Source: UMGS1613 sp963616135 (GTDB lineage: Bacteria; Bacillota_I; Bacilli_A; RF39; UBA660). Taken from it: a DNA stretch of 64,000 nucleotides. Numbering within the stretch: position 1 is the stretch's first letter; the number at the start of each line of letters is the position of its first letter. The stretch is from the NCBI GenBank assembly GCA_963616135.1, contig CAVEJT010000001.1:1-64000 (forward strand), in the 5' to 3' direction. The notes beneath the pieces were generated by a model, which saw only the letters and a program-made list of their open reading frames with translations, had not been told where the DNA came from and searched no databases. Positions 25,254-32,813 of the stretch are shown here, in pieces. The position numbers and the translations under genes are program-made.

Positions 25254-26017
25254 ATCCAGTAATAATAAATTTAGGTATTATAGAAATTAGATGGTATTCA
25301 GTATTAATACTTTTAGGATTTATTTTAGGATATTATTTAGTAATAAATAGATGTAAACAACAGAATATAGATAAAACCTTGATAAGTGATCTTTGCTTTT
25401 ATTTAATTATAGTAAGTATATTAGGTGCTAGAATTTATTATTGTATATTTGAGTGGAAATATTATATAAATAATCCTATAGATATAATAAAAATATGGGA
25501 AGGTGGACTTGCTATACATGGAGGTGTAATAGCAGGTGTCATATTTATATATTTTTATACCAAAAAGAAAAAATTAGAATTCTTAAAACTATTAGATATA
25601 TTTGCTCCGTCACTTGTGTTAGGTCAAGCAATAGGTAGATGGGGTAATTTCTTTAATGGTGAGGCATATGGACCAATAACTACTTTTGAAAACTTAAAAA
25701 ATTTACATATACCAAGATTTATAATAGATGGTATGTATATAGGTGGTAATTATCACGTACCCACATTCTTTTATGAATCTATAGGATGTTTAATAATTTT
25801 TATAATATTAATAATTTTAAGAAACAAAAAATCTACAAAAATAGGAATAATAACATCAATATATTTTATATTATATGGATTAGTTAGATTCTTTATTGAA
25901 GGACTTAGAACAGATAGTTTAATGTTGTTTAACATAAAAGTTGCTCAGTTAATATCAATATTTATGATACTAATAGGCATATATATAATTATTAAATCAT
26001 TAAAAAAGAAAATATAG
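25250..26017 (+). CDS. lgt: Prolipoprotein diacylglyceryl transferase
   Basis: Transfers diacylglycerol to the lipobox cysteine of prolipoproteins, the first step of lipoprotein maturation. It has 255 residues and seven membrane segments. Signatures seen are EIRWYSVLILLGF, ARIYYCIFEW, EGGLAIHGGVIAG and the Lgt motif GQAIGRWGNFFNGEAYG (about residues 125-141), containing the catalytic Arg. A client in this window is the YidC lipoprotein. A terminator overlaps the end of the frame. Confidence 0.96.
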   Translation: MNPVIINLGIIEIRWYSVLILLGFILGYYLVINRCKQQNIDKTLISDLCFYLIIVSILGARIYYCIFEWKYYINNPIDIIKIWEGGLAIHGGVIAGVIFIYFYTKKKKLEFLKLLDIFAPSLVLGQAIGRWGNFFNGEAYGPITTFENLKNLHIPRFIIDGMYIGGNYHVPTFFYESIGCLIIFIILIILRNKKSTKIGIITSIYFILYGLVRFFIEGLRTDSLMLFNIKVAQLISIFMILIGIYIIIKSLKKKI

Positions 26018-26034
26018 TTATCTATATTTTTTCT
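26010..26034 (+). terminator. Terminator overlapping the lgt stop
   Basis: AAATATAG (26010-26017) and CTATATTT (26022-26029) with loop TTAT are followed by TTTCTTTT. Confidence 0.7.
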
Positions 26035-26049
26035 TTTACATAAAATTAA

Positions 26050-27354
26050 TTGGTGATATTTATTAAAACTTTAATATGGTTAGAAGTTTCAATATTAATA
26101 ATACTAATAGGTATATATTTTACATTTTCATTAAATCTAGTACAATTTGATTTTAAAAATATATTTAAAAGCACAAAAGGGTCAAGAAAAAAGGGATCCA
26201 TATCTCAAATAGAATCACTTATGATAGTTCTTGCAGGTAGAATAGGTGTTGGAAGTATATCAGGAGTTGCACTTTCAATTTATTATGGAGGATTAGGTTC
26301 AATATTTTGGATGTGGATAATAGGATTACTCGCACTTCCAATAACTTTTGCAGAAACAACATTAGGTTCAAAATATAAAGAAAAAGATGATTTAAATATA
26401 TATAAAGGTGGACCATCATATTATATAAAAAATGGTATGAAAAAGAAAAAATTAGCTAATCTATATTCCATTCTTATAATAGTTAGTTATATAGGTGGTT
26501 TTTTAACAATACAATCAAATACTATAACTAAATCAATAAATGAATTAATAAATATAAATCCTATAATAATAGGAATAGTTATATCTATAATAACTTACTT
26601 TATAATAAGTGGTGGTGTAAAAAAAATAGCGAGTTTTTCATTAAAAATAGTTCCATTAATGATAATAATTTATATAATGTGTGCAGTTATAATATTATTA
26701 AAAAATATTAATACAATGCCTACAATATTTAATAATATTATAAAGTCTGCTTTTGATTTTAAAGCAGGATTTGGGGCATTTATTGGTACAGCAATAATAG
26801 GTATAGAAAGGGGTATATTTTCAAGTGAAGCTGGAGTAGGTACGGGTGCAATCGCATCCTCTACAACAGATACAAGATATCCAGCTACGCAAGGTTATAC
26901 ACAAATGATAGGAGTATATATAACAACTTTTTTAGTATGTACATCTACAGCAATTATAATACTTACATCAAATTATCAAAATTTAAACTTTATAGATTTA
27001 AATGGAATAGAACTTGCACAATATGCTTTTAATTTTCATTTAGGAACATTAGGAGTAATAATAATGTTTGTATCAATATGTTTGTTTTCATTTTCAACAA
27101 TACTATCAGGTTATTATGATGGAGAATCATCTTTAAAATATTTTACTAATAATACAACTACAAAAATTAAATATTTAAAAATTATAACTTTGATAGTACT
27201 ATTTTTAGGATGTATAGTTACTTCAAGTTCATTATGGAATTTCATAGATATAATAGTAGGAATTTTAGCTATCATAAATCTCTATTCAGTATTCATATTA
27301 AGAGGAGAAGTAAATAAAGAATATAAAAAGTATAAAAATCATGATATAATGTAA
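26050..27354 (+). CDS. Sodium:alanine/glycine symporter family protein (AgcS)
   Basis: Secondary transporter of about 434 residues and ten or more membrane segments, of the AGCS/DagA family. Signatures: GRIGVGSISGVALSIYYGGL (family GTGNIAGVA), GSIFWMWIIGLLALPITFAE, GGPSYYIKNG and ERGIFSSEAGVGTGAIASS. The likely substrate is alanine or glycine with Na+. The start is uncertain: frame codons near the ribosome-binding site GGTGAT (26052-26057) are TTG (26050), GTG (26053) and, at normal spacing, ATT (26062). No ATG lies nearby, so a non-standard start is likely. ung follows 12 bp after the stop. Confidence 0.85.
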   Translation: MVIFIKTLIWLEVSILIILIGIYFTFSLNLVQFDFKNIFKSTKGSRKKGSISQIESLMIVLAGRIGVGSISGVALSIYYGGLGSIFWMWIIGLLALPITFAETTLGSKYKEKDDLNIYKGGPSYYIKNGMKKKKLANLYSILIIVSYIGGFLTIQSNTITKSINELININPIIIGIVISIITYFIISGGVKKIASFSLKIVPLMIIIYIMCAVIILLKNINTMPTIFNNIIKSAFDFKAGFGAFIGTAIIGIERGIFSSEAGVGTGAIASSTTDTRYPATQGYTQMIGVYITTFLVCTSTAIIILTSNYQNLNFIDLNGIELAQYAFNFHLGTLGVIIMFVSICLFSFSTILSGYYDGESSLKYFTNNTTTKIKYLKIITLIVLFLGCIVTSSSLWNFIDIIVGILAIINLYSVFILRGEVNKEYKKYKNHDIM

Positions 27355-27366
27355 TGGGTGTTAGTT

Positions 27367-28017
27367 ATGATTAATAAAAAATGGGATATAGTATTACAAG
27401 ATGAATTAAAAAAAGATTATTTTAGAAAGTTAGGAATTTTTGTAAAACAAGAATATAAACATAAAATGATATTTCCACCATATCAAAATATATTTGATGC
27501 ATTGAGATTTACTGATTATGATGATGTTAAAGTTGTTATATTAGGCCAAGATCCATATCATGGATTAGGAGAGGCACATGGACTTTCATTTTCTGTAAGA
27601 GAGGGAATAAAAATGCCTCCATCATTACAAAATATATTTAAAGAATTATATGATGATATAGGTATAAAAAGGAATAAAAGTGATCTAACAGATTGGGCAA
27701 AAGAAGGCGTGTTACTTTTAAATTCAATAATGACAGTAGAAAAAGATAAACCACTCTCACATAAAGAAAAAGGTTGGGAAATTTTTACAGATACAGTAAT
27801 ATCAAAATTAAATGAGAGAAAAGATCCTGTTATATTTGTTTTATGGGGAGGATTTGCTAGAAGTAAAAAGGCACTTATTACAAATAAACAACATAAAATA
27901 ATAGAAGCTGCCCATCCATCCCCATTATCAGCATACCGTGGTTTCTTTGGAAGTAAACCTTTTAGTAAAATAAATAATTATTTAAAAGATATGGGTAAAG
28001 AAGAAATTAAATGGTAA
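27367..28017 (+). CDS. ung: Uracil-DNA glycosylase
   Basis: Removes uracil from DNA in base-excision repair. It has 216 residues. The catalytic water-activating loop GQDPYHGLGEAHGLSFSV (about residues 61-78, Asp in DPYHG) and the minor-groove loop AAHPSPLSA (catalytic His) are intact, with VFVLWGGFARSK between. The ATG at 27367 follows GGTGTTAGTT. It is probably co-transcribed with the symporter gene. Confidence 0.96.
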   Translation: MINKKWDIVLQDELKKDYFRKLGIFVKQEYKHKMIFPPYQNIFDALRFTDYDDVKVVILGQDPYHGLGEAHGLSFSVREGIKMPPSLQNIFKELYDDIGIKRNKSDLTDWAKEGVLLLNSIMTVEKDKPLSHKEKGWEIFTDTVISKLNERKDPVIFVLWGGFARSKKALITNKQHKIIEAAHPSPLSAYRGFFGSKPFSKINNYLKDMGKEEIKW

Positions 28018-28036
28018 TTTGACTTATCATTTTTTT
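28010..28036 (+). terminator. Terminator after ung
   Basis: AAATGGTAA and TTATCATTT pair across TTGAC at the end of ung, followed by a T run. Confidence 0.65.
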
Positions 28037-28074
28037 TAATATATAATAAGCACAATTAATGAGGGGATATAAGT

Positions 28075-28875
28075 ATGGATATAATGAAAGTAGGTACATT
28101 AAATGTACAAAATAGCAAAATTAATAGGTCAGGTGGAATTACGTTAGAAGGTGTAGATAACACCCAAATTTTAGCTAAACATATCCAAAATACTGGGTAC
28201 TATTTTTTGGGAACACAGGAATTAACGAGAGTATTTTCACATAATTTATTAAATCATTTAAAAAAATATAGATTATATGGAGAATATAGATATGGTAGTT
28301 CTAAATTAGTTCAAAAAATAAACATTTTAGATTCTTTCAATGAAAGCAATGCAATTATAACAAATAAAAATGTATTATCTACCAATACTTGCTTATTGCC
28401 CTGGTTTCCAAACAATCCGAAAGATTTATTCGAAAGTTTAAAACAAGGATCAATAATGCCACGAATATTAACTATTGTAGAGATATATGATAATAAAGTA
28501 GGGAAACTATATGCACTAAATACTCATTTAGATTATCAATTAAAAAGTGTACAAACTAAACAATTAAATAGTATATATAAAATAATTCAGATATTGTTAA
28601 AAGACTATCAAGTAATATTAACAGGGGACTTTAATATGGAAGTAGGTATAGATAAACAATTTGATGAATTTATAAATAAATTAGAAAAAATAGGAATGAA
28701 AAGGGTACCTGTAGATAATAAAACTAATGCTACTAAGTTTCCAAATAAAACGGCAATAGATCATATATTTATCCCAAACTCTTGGATAATAGAAAATTCA
28801 GGATTAATACAAGATGAAAATTTAAAAGCGATAACGGATCATAAGGGTGTATATGCAGATATAAAAATAAGATAA
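28075..28875 (+). CDS. Endonuclease/exonuclease/phosphatase (EEP) superfamily protein
   Basis: A 266-residue protein of the DNase I-like fold. Family landmarks: the opening strand KVGTLNVQNSKI (Asn metal ligand), TQELTR (Glu), ALNTHLDYQLKSVQTKQL (catalytic His), LTGDFNMEV (Asp and Asn) and the end TDHKGVYADIKI (Asp-His). The substrate (DNA, lipid or phosphate ester) cannot be told from sequence. No signal peptide is present, so it acts in the cytoplasm. It stands alone between terminators, with a GAGGGGATATAAGT ribosome-binding region. Confidence 0.8.
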   Translation: MDIMKVGTLNVQNSKINRSGGITLEGVDNTQILAKHIQNTGYYFLGTQELTRVFSHNLLNHLKKYRLYGEYRYGSSKLVQKINILDSFNESNAIITNKNVLSTNTCLLPWFPNNPKDLFESLKQGSIMPRILTIVEIYDNKVGKLYALNTHLDYQLKSVQTKQLNSIYKIIQILLKDYQVILTGDFNMEVGIDKQFDEFINKLEKIGMKRVPVDNKTNATKFPNKTAIDHIFIPNSWIIENSGLIQDENLKAITDHKGVYADIKIR

Positions 28876-28923
28876 ATTTTGTATAAAAATAGAAATATTG
28901 TTCAATATTAAATAGGTGATAAC

Positions 28924-29448
28924 ATGAAAAGAACAATATTTTTATTTTTTTTAGTAATACTTGTATATATTTTTATAGGTAATGTGTTTGCTACAAATAA
29001 CATGATACCAGATGATGCTATTAGAATAAGAGTAATAGGTAATTCTAATAGCGCTTACGATCAAAAGATAAAATATAAAGTAAAAGATACTATAGAAGGA
29101 GATATGTATAAATTATTAATTAATGCTAAAGATGTAGAAGAAGCAAGAGAATTAATAAACAATAATTTAGAATCAATAAAAAATAATATTGACAATACTT
29201 TACAAAAAGAACAATATAAATTACCTTTTACAATTAATTTTGGATTAAATTACTTTCCCGATAAGGAATTTAAAGGTATAAAGTATAAAGAAGGTTATTA
29301 TGAATCTGTTGTAGTAACTCTAGGAGAGGGATTAGGAGATAATTGGTGGTGTGTATTATTTCCACCACTTTGTATGATAGAAGCTGAAGATTCAACTGAT
29401 GTTGAATATACTACTATGGCTAAAACATTAATAGATAAATATTTTTAA
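28924..29448 (+). CDS. spoIIR: Stage II sporulation protein R (SpoIIR)
   Basis: A 174-residue secreted protein with an N-terminal membrane or signal segment (residues 5-22). The core IPDDAIRIRVIGNSNSAYDQKIKYKVKD and the very conserved LGEGLGDNWWCVLFPPLCMI are diagnostic of SpoIIR. In Bacillus the forespore makes SpoIIR under sigma-F; it signals across the septum to SpoIIGA, which then activates pro-sigma-E. It is thus the best sporulation marker in the window, together with the BofA-like gene. It is followed 30 bp later by an MntP-like gene. Confidence 0.92.
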   Translation: MKRTIFLFFLVILVYIFIGNVFATNNMIPDDAIRIRVIGNSNSAYDQKIKYKVKDTIEGDMYKLLINAKDVEEARELINNNLESIKNNIDNTLQKEQYKLPFTINFGLNYFPDKEFKGIKYKEGYYESVVVTLGEGLGDNWWCVLFPPLCMIEAEDSTDVEYTTMAKTLIDKYF

Positions 29449-29479
29449 AATTAACGCGTATTATTTTATAGGTGAGGCT

Positions 29480-30016
29480 ATGAACATAATACTCGTTTTT
29501 TTAATCGCAATAAGTTTAAGTATGGATGCTTTTTCATTATCTCTTGCTTATGGAACTATTTCATTAAATAAAAATGATATTAAATTATTATCTGTAATAG
29601 TAGGTGCATATCATTTTTTTATGCCTATATTAGGTATGTTAATAGGTAGTTTTATAACAAATATAATACATATAAGTGGTGATATATTGGTATTAATTAT
29701 CTTTACATTTATAGGTATAAATATGATTATAGAAAGTTTTAAAAAAGATGAAAAAGTAAAACATATGAAAAAGATCGAAATGTTATTATTTGGTTTAGCT
29801 GTTAGTTTAGATAGTTTTTCAGTAGGTATAGGGATAAATAATATAAGTAATAATTTTTTATTTTGTTCTATAGTTTTTTCATTAACTAGTTTAATATTAA
29901 CTTATTTAGGTTTAATATGCGGTAATAAACTAAATTTATTAATAGGAAAAGTAGCAACTTTTTTAGGTGGAATAATTCTTATATTATTAGGTATTATTTT
30001 AAATGTTAAAAATTGA
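29480..30016 (+). CDS. MntP/YtaF-family membrane protein, probable manganese exporter
   Basis: A 178-residue protein with six membrane segments. Two inverted halves each contain the family aspartate motif: ISLSMDAFSLSLAYG (about residues 10-24) and AVSLDSFSVGIGINN (about 105-119). MntP exports Mn2+; the longer relative YtaF is a sporulation membrane protein. The length fits MntP better, while the position next to spoIIR would suit YtaF. No yybP-ykoY riboswitch is visible upstream. The next ORF overlaps its TGA stop by 14 bases. Confidence 0.75.
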   Translation: MNIILVFLIAISLSMDAFSLSLAYGTISLNKNDIKLLSVIVGAYHFFMPILGMLIGSFITNIIHISGDILVLIIFTFIGINMIIESFKKDEKVKHMKKIEMLLFGLAVSLDSFSVGIGINNISNNFLFCSIVFSLTSLILTYLGLICGNKLNLLIGKVATFLGGIILILLGIILNVKN

Positions 30017-30557
30017 AAAAAAATTAAAAGTATGTTATATTATTAACGAGTTGAGAAATCAACTCCATGATTTAAATATTTTATATGAAAAAAATCCTAT
30101 AAATGATTGTAAGGAATTGGACCTTATGATTAAGGACACACTAAATAATCTGTGTGAAAGAGTAAATATTGATTATAGGAGGTTTCATATGAAAGAAAGT
30201 TGTAAAGACTATTTAAGTCACAGTGAATCAAAATGTTTCAATGAAATTCTTTTCTCTTTTATAGACGAAAAGGGTGTCAAAGATTCCAAAATTTACAAAA
30301 AGGTAGATATAGATAGAAAATTATTTTCTAAAATCAGATGTAGTAGTGATTATATTCCTAGAAGGAACGTAATCATCAAATTATGTTTTGCTTTAGGTTT
30401 AAACAAAGATGACTTTAACAAATTGTTAAATAGTGCTGGTTATTCCTTAAGCAGTAGTAAGTTTGACTTGATTATTGCATACTGTTTGGATAATGAAATT
30501 TACGATATTAATATCATAAACAATTATCTCTATACTTACTCAAATGCTGTTTTATAA
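30003..30557 (+). CDS. Helix-turn-helix-like protein upstream of the DUF2828 gene
   Basis: 184 residues in the open frame, which overlaps the MntP gene. The C-terminal part (FNEILFSFIDEKGVKDSKIY, KKVDIDRKLFSKIRCSSDY, NVIIKLCFALGLNKDDFNKL, LNSAGYSLSSSKFDLIIAYC) looks like a compact XRE-like HTH domain of a type I have seen near vWA proteins in Firmicutes. A second start, ATG at 30189 (122 residues), has a perfect AGGAGG site at 30177-30182 and may be the main one. The first 62 residues (ELRNQLHDLN...) faintly recall Spo0E-like peptides but lack its signature. It may regulate the downstream RNA and DUF2828 gene. Confidence 0.6.
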   Translation: MLKIEKKLKVCYIINELRNQLHDLNILYEKNPINDCKELDLMIKDTLNNLCERVNIDYRRFHMKESCKDYLSHSESKCFNEILFSFIDEKGVKDSKIYKKVDIDRKLFSKIRCSSDYIPRRNVIIKLCFALGLNKDDFNKLLNSAGYSLSSSKFDLIIAYCLDNEIYDINIINNYLYTYSNAVL

Positions 30558-30598
30558 CAGTATTTTTTTGTCGCTTTTTTCGCGACCTTTTTTTATTT
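30544..30598 (+). terminator. Two tandem intrinsic terminators
   Basis: First: ATGCTGTT, loop TTAT, AACAGTAT then TTTTTT (30544-30569), overlapping the end of the preceding gene. Second: GTCGC, loop TTTTTTC, GCGAC then CTTTTTTTATTT (30570-30598). Double termination isolates the structured RNA downstream from read-through. Confidence 0.85.
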
Positions 30599-30607
30599 AA
30601 AGCATTA

Positions 30608-30613
30608 TATAAT
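30608..30613 (+). promoter_or_regulatory. Probable -10 element of the structured RNA
   Basis: TATAAT lies immediately after the tandem terminators and 6 bp before the first strand of the enclosing RNA stem. No good -35 is visible at 17 bp, so another sigma factor or an activator may be involved. Confidence 0.4.
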
Positions 30614-30826
30614 TAGTTTAGTCAAGAAGAGAAAGACACTTACAGCAACTAACAATTCTGGGAATATAATGAGAAAATAATATTCATGTAATATTATTTG
30701 TTGTGTCTTGTATGAAAGCCATATACAGCAATACTTAATTAAATGTCTATTCACGCTGGATGGAATTGTGTGAAATTACTCTCCAGTATTTTGGGTAATT
30801 TCACTGTGGCTTGTTTGACTATAATT
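30611..30826 (+). ncRNA. Structured non-coding RNA of about 215 nt upstream of the DUF2828 gene
   Basis: No protein gene fits this gap, yet it folds well by eye. An enclosing stem pairs TAGTCAA (30619-30625) with TTGACTA (30815-30821), extended by AATTA / TAATT. P2 pairs AAGACAC (30633-30639) with GTGTCTT (30703-30709). P3 is a perfect 10-bp hairpin AAATAATATT / AATATTATTT (30675-30699). P4 pairs AAGCCA (30716-30721) with TGGCTT (30807-30812). P5 is a 10-bp hairpin GTGAAATTAC / GTAATTTCAC (30770-30804). CTGGA (30756-30760) can pair with TCCAG in the P5 loop (30782-30786), a possible pseudoknot. It ends next to the AGGAGG site of the DUF2828 gene. It may be a Ro-associated, Y-like RNA or an autoregulatory leader. 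Confidence 0.7.
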
Positions 30827-30840
30827 AGGAGGTAATACTT

Positions 30841-32286
30841 ATGAATTTACTAAATGGAATGAAAAAAAATAATACAATCACTAATACAAAAGGATCTGAA
30901 TACTATGCTTCAACATATGATAGCAATTTGGATGTTTTCACTATGCTTTCAAGGTATAACTCCGATGAAGAATTAATCAGATTATTTAACAATGCAATAA
31001 ATGAAGATGAGAATTTAGCTTTAGCAAATTTATTATATGTATTAGATATTAGAGGTGGAAAAGGAGAAAGAAGAATCTTTAAAACTGTTTTTAAAGATTT
31101 ATGTATAAATAATCCTTCATGTGCTTTAAGAGTATTACCTTTTATAGGCAAATTGGGTAGATATGATTATGTATTGGTTGGTTTAGATACACCAATCAAT
31201 GATGAAGTAATTAATTTAATTAAATTGCAACTTGAAGAGGATTTGAAAGCTGAACACCCATCCTTATTAGCAAAATGGTTACCAAGTCATAGAACTCATA
31301 ATATAAACAGTCCAACTGCAAAAAAAATTATGAGTGCCTTAAGTATGACTGAAAAAGAATATAGAAAAATTTTATCCGAATTAAGAACAAAAATTAATAT
31401 AGTCGAAAAAAACCTAACAGATAAAAAATATGAAAACATTGATTTTAGTGAAGTACCTACTAAAGCTATGCTTAAATATACAAACACTTATATGAACAGA
31501 ATGGCTGAAAAGTATTCTGAATATAAGAATCAAGTAAAAACAGGGACTGCTAAAATAAATACAGAAGGTTTGTTTGCATATGAAATAGTTAAAAATATAT
31601 TATGGAGAAATCAAGTCGATGAAGAGTTGTATGATTTAATGTGGAATAATCAAAAAGATGTTCTAAATGGATGTAATACAAACGTTTTAGTTATGGCTGA
31701 TACGTCTGGATCTATGACTTTCTATGGTGGAATACCTTATGCCACATCAGTTGGACTTGCCTTGTATATTGCTGAGCGCAACACAGGTATTTTGAAAAAT
31801 CATTTTATTACATTTTCAGATAAACCATATTTGTGTGAAATTAAAGGTAAAACTATAAAAGAAAAGGTTAGTAATGTCCCAAGTATTGTTGCTAATACTG
31901 ATATAGACAAAGCATTTGAATTAATTCTTAACACAGCAAAAGAAAACAGATTAAAACAAGAAGAATTACCAAGTCATTTACTTATAATTTCTGATATGGA
32001 ATTTGATCAAGGGGTATATACTAAAACTGGAACTAATTTTTATAGTTGGAAAAAATCATTTGAAAGTGAAGGATATCATTTACCAGCAATCATATTCTGG
32101 AATGTAGCAGGAGTAACTCGTGGAGTTCCTGTAATCAAGTTTGACAATGATGTTGCTATGATAAGTGGTTTTTCAACAAATATATTAGAAAATATACTAA
32201 CATTAGAAAAGTATTCACCAAATAATATAATGTTGGAAAAACTATCTATCTATTTAGAAATGTTAGAATTAAGTAATAATGATTAA
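30841..32286 (+). CDS. DUF2828 protein: TROVE/Ro60-like helical repeat plus vWA domain
   Basis: 481 residues. The N-terminal half (about 25-265) is helical and resembles TROVE/DUF2828 repeats: NALANLLYVLDIRGGKGERR-type text (here LALANLLYVLDIRGGKGERR) and HPSLLAKWLPSHRTHN. The C-terminal half is a von Willebrand A domain with the metal-site motif DTSGSM at residues 287-292, a Thr in ANTDIDKAFELIL and an Asp in IISDMEFDQ (about 385). DUF2828 is of unknown function; Ro60, with the same architecture, binds Y RNAs and misfolded RNA. AGGAGG lies 8 bp before the ATG. The structured RNA just upstream makes an RNP likely. ATC codons appear more often than in neighbours, suggesting transfer. Confidence 0.82.
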   Translation: MNLLNGMKKNNTITNTKGSEYYASTYDSNLDVFTMLSRYNSDEELIRLFNNAINEDENLALANLLYVLDIRGGKGERRIFKTVFKDLCINNPSCALRVLPFIGKLGRYDYVLVGLDTPINDEVINLIKLQLEEDLKAEHPSLLAKWLPSHRTHNINSPTAKKIMSALSMTEKEYRKILSELRTKINIVEKNLTDKKYENIDFSEVPTKAMLKYTNTYMNRMAEKYSEYKNQVKTGTAKINTEGLFAYEIVKNILWRNQVDEELYDLMWNNQKDVLNGCNTNVLVMADTSGSMTFYGGIPYATSVGLALYIAERNTGILKNHFITFSDKPYLCEIKGKTIKEKVSNVPSIVANTDIDKAFELILNTAKENRLKQEELPSHLLIISDMEFDQGVYTKTGTNFYSWKKSFESEGYHLPAIIFWNVAGVTRGVPVIKFDNDVAMISGFSTNILENILTLEKYSPNNIMLEKLSIYLEMLELSNND

Positions 32287-32588
32287 AATATTTTATCTAA
32301 TTTATCATAATCAATTATTTCATCAAATAATTGATTAGTAAATCTAGTTAAATCTAAATTGACTTATTATTCTAATTTACATCCCTCTAATGCACTCATT
32401 TCAAATCCAGCAGATAAGTAATGAGTTACATTTTCATACATACATTTTATTAAGTATTTACTTCGGGTACAAAAATAACATGATATCCTATTTTGTAAAT
32501 GCATTTTGTACCCAATTCATAGTGATTGTTTTTCCAGTGCCTGGTTTACCTATAATTATAACAAATTACCCAATTTATAATTATTCAT
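32283..32588 (-). pseudogene. Broken P-loop ATPase gene
   Basis: On the minus strand an ATG at 32588, preceded by GAGGTGATT, starts MNNYKLGNLL but hits stops at once. Read through frameshifts, the strand still encodes IIGKPGTGKTITMNWVQNAF (Walker A GKPGTGKT), then GYHVIFVPEVNT, THYLSAGFEMSALEGCKLE and NLDLTRFTNQLFDEIIDYDK in different frames. At least three frameshifts or stops separate these pieces. It is thus a decayed AAA-like ATPase gene, convergent with and overlapping the end of the DUF2828 gene by four bases. Confidence 0.75.
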
Positions 32589-32716
32589 GAATCACCTCTA
32601 ACACTTTTATAATATAAAATTATTTGGTTGTCTTCAATATACTTATATCGAATATTGGTAGAAATTAATGTGTATAAATTAATTCATTACAAAAATGCTA
32701 ATTTTGTTTTCTTTAA

Positions 32717-32745
32717 TTTACAAGTTTCAATATAAATGTTATAAT
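32717..32745 (+). promoter_or_regulatory. Promoter of murA
   Basis: TTTACA (32717-32722) and TATAAT (32740-32745) with a 17-bp spacer, about 68 bp before the murA start. I see nothing else of note in the gap 32589-32813. Confidence 0.7.
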
Positions 32746-32813
32746 TATATAGGACTGCATAATATACACAAGTTTGGGTGATTATCATAAAATATAGTAG
32801 TCTTGGAGGTAAT

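Noticed and set aside
30743..30835. A 30-codon open frame (MSIHAGWNCVKLLSSILGNF then TVACLTIIRR) in the structured RNA gap
   Set aside because: No ribosome-binding site precedes it, and it spans the best hairpins, so chance is likelier; a leader peptide ending at the AGGAGG cannot be fully excluded.
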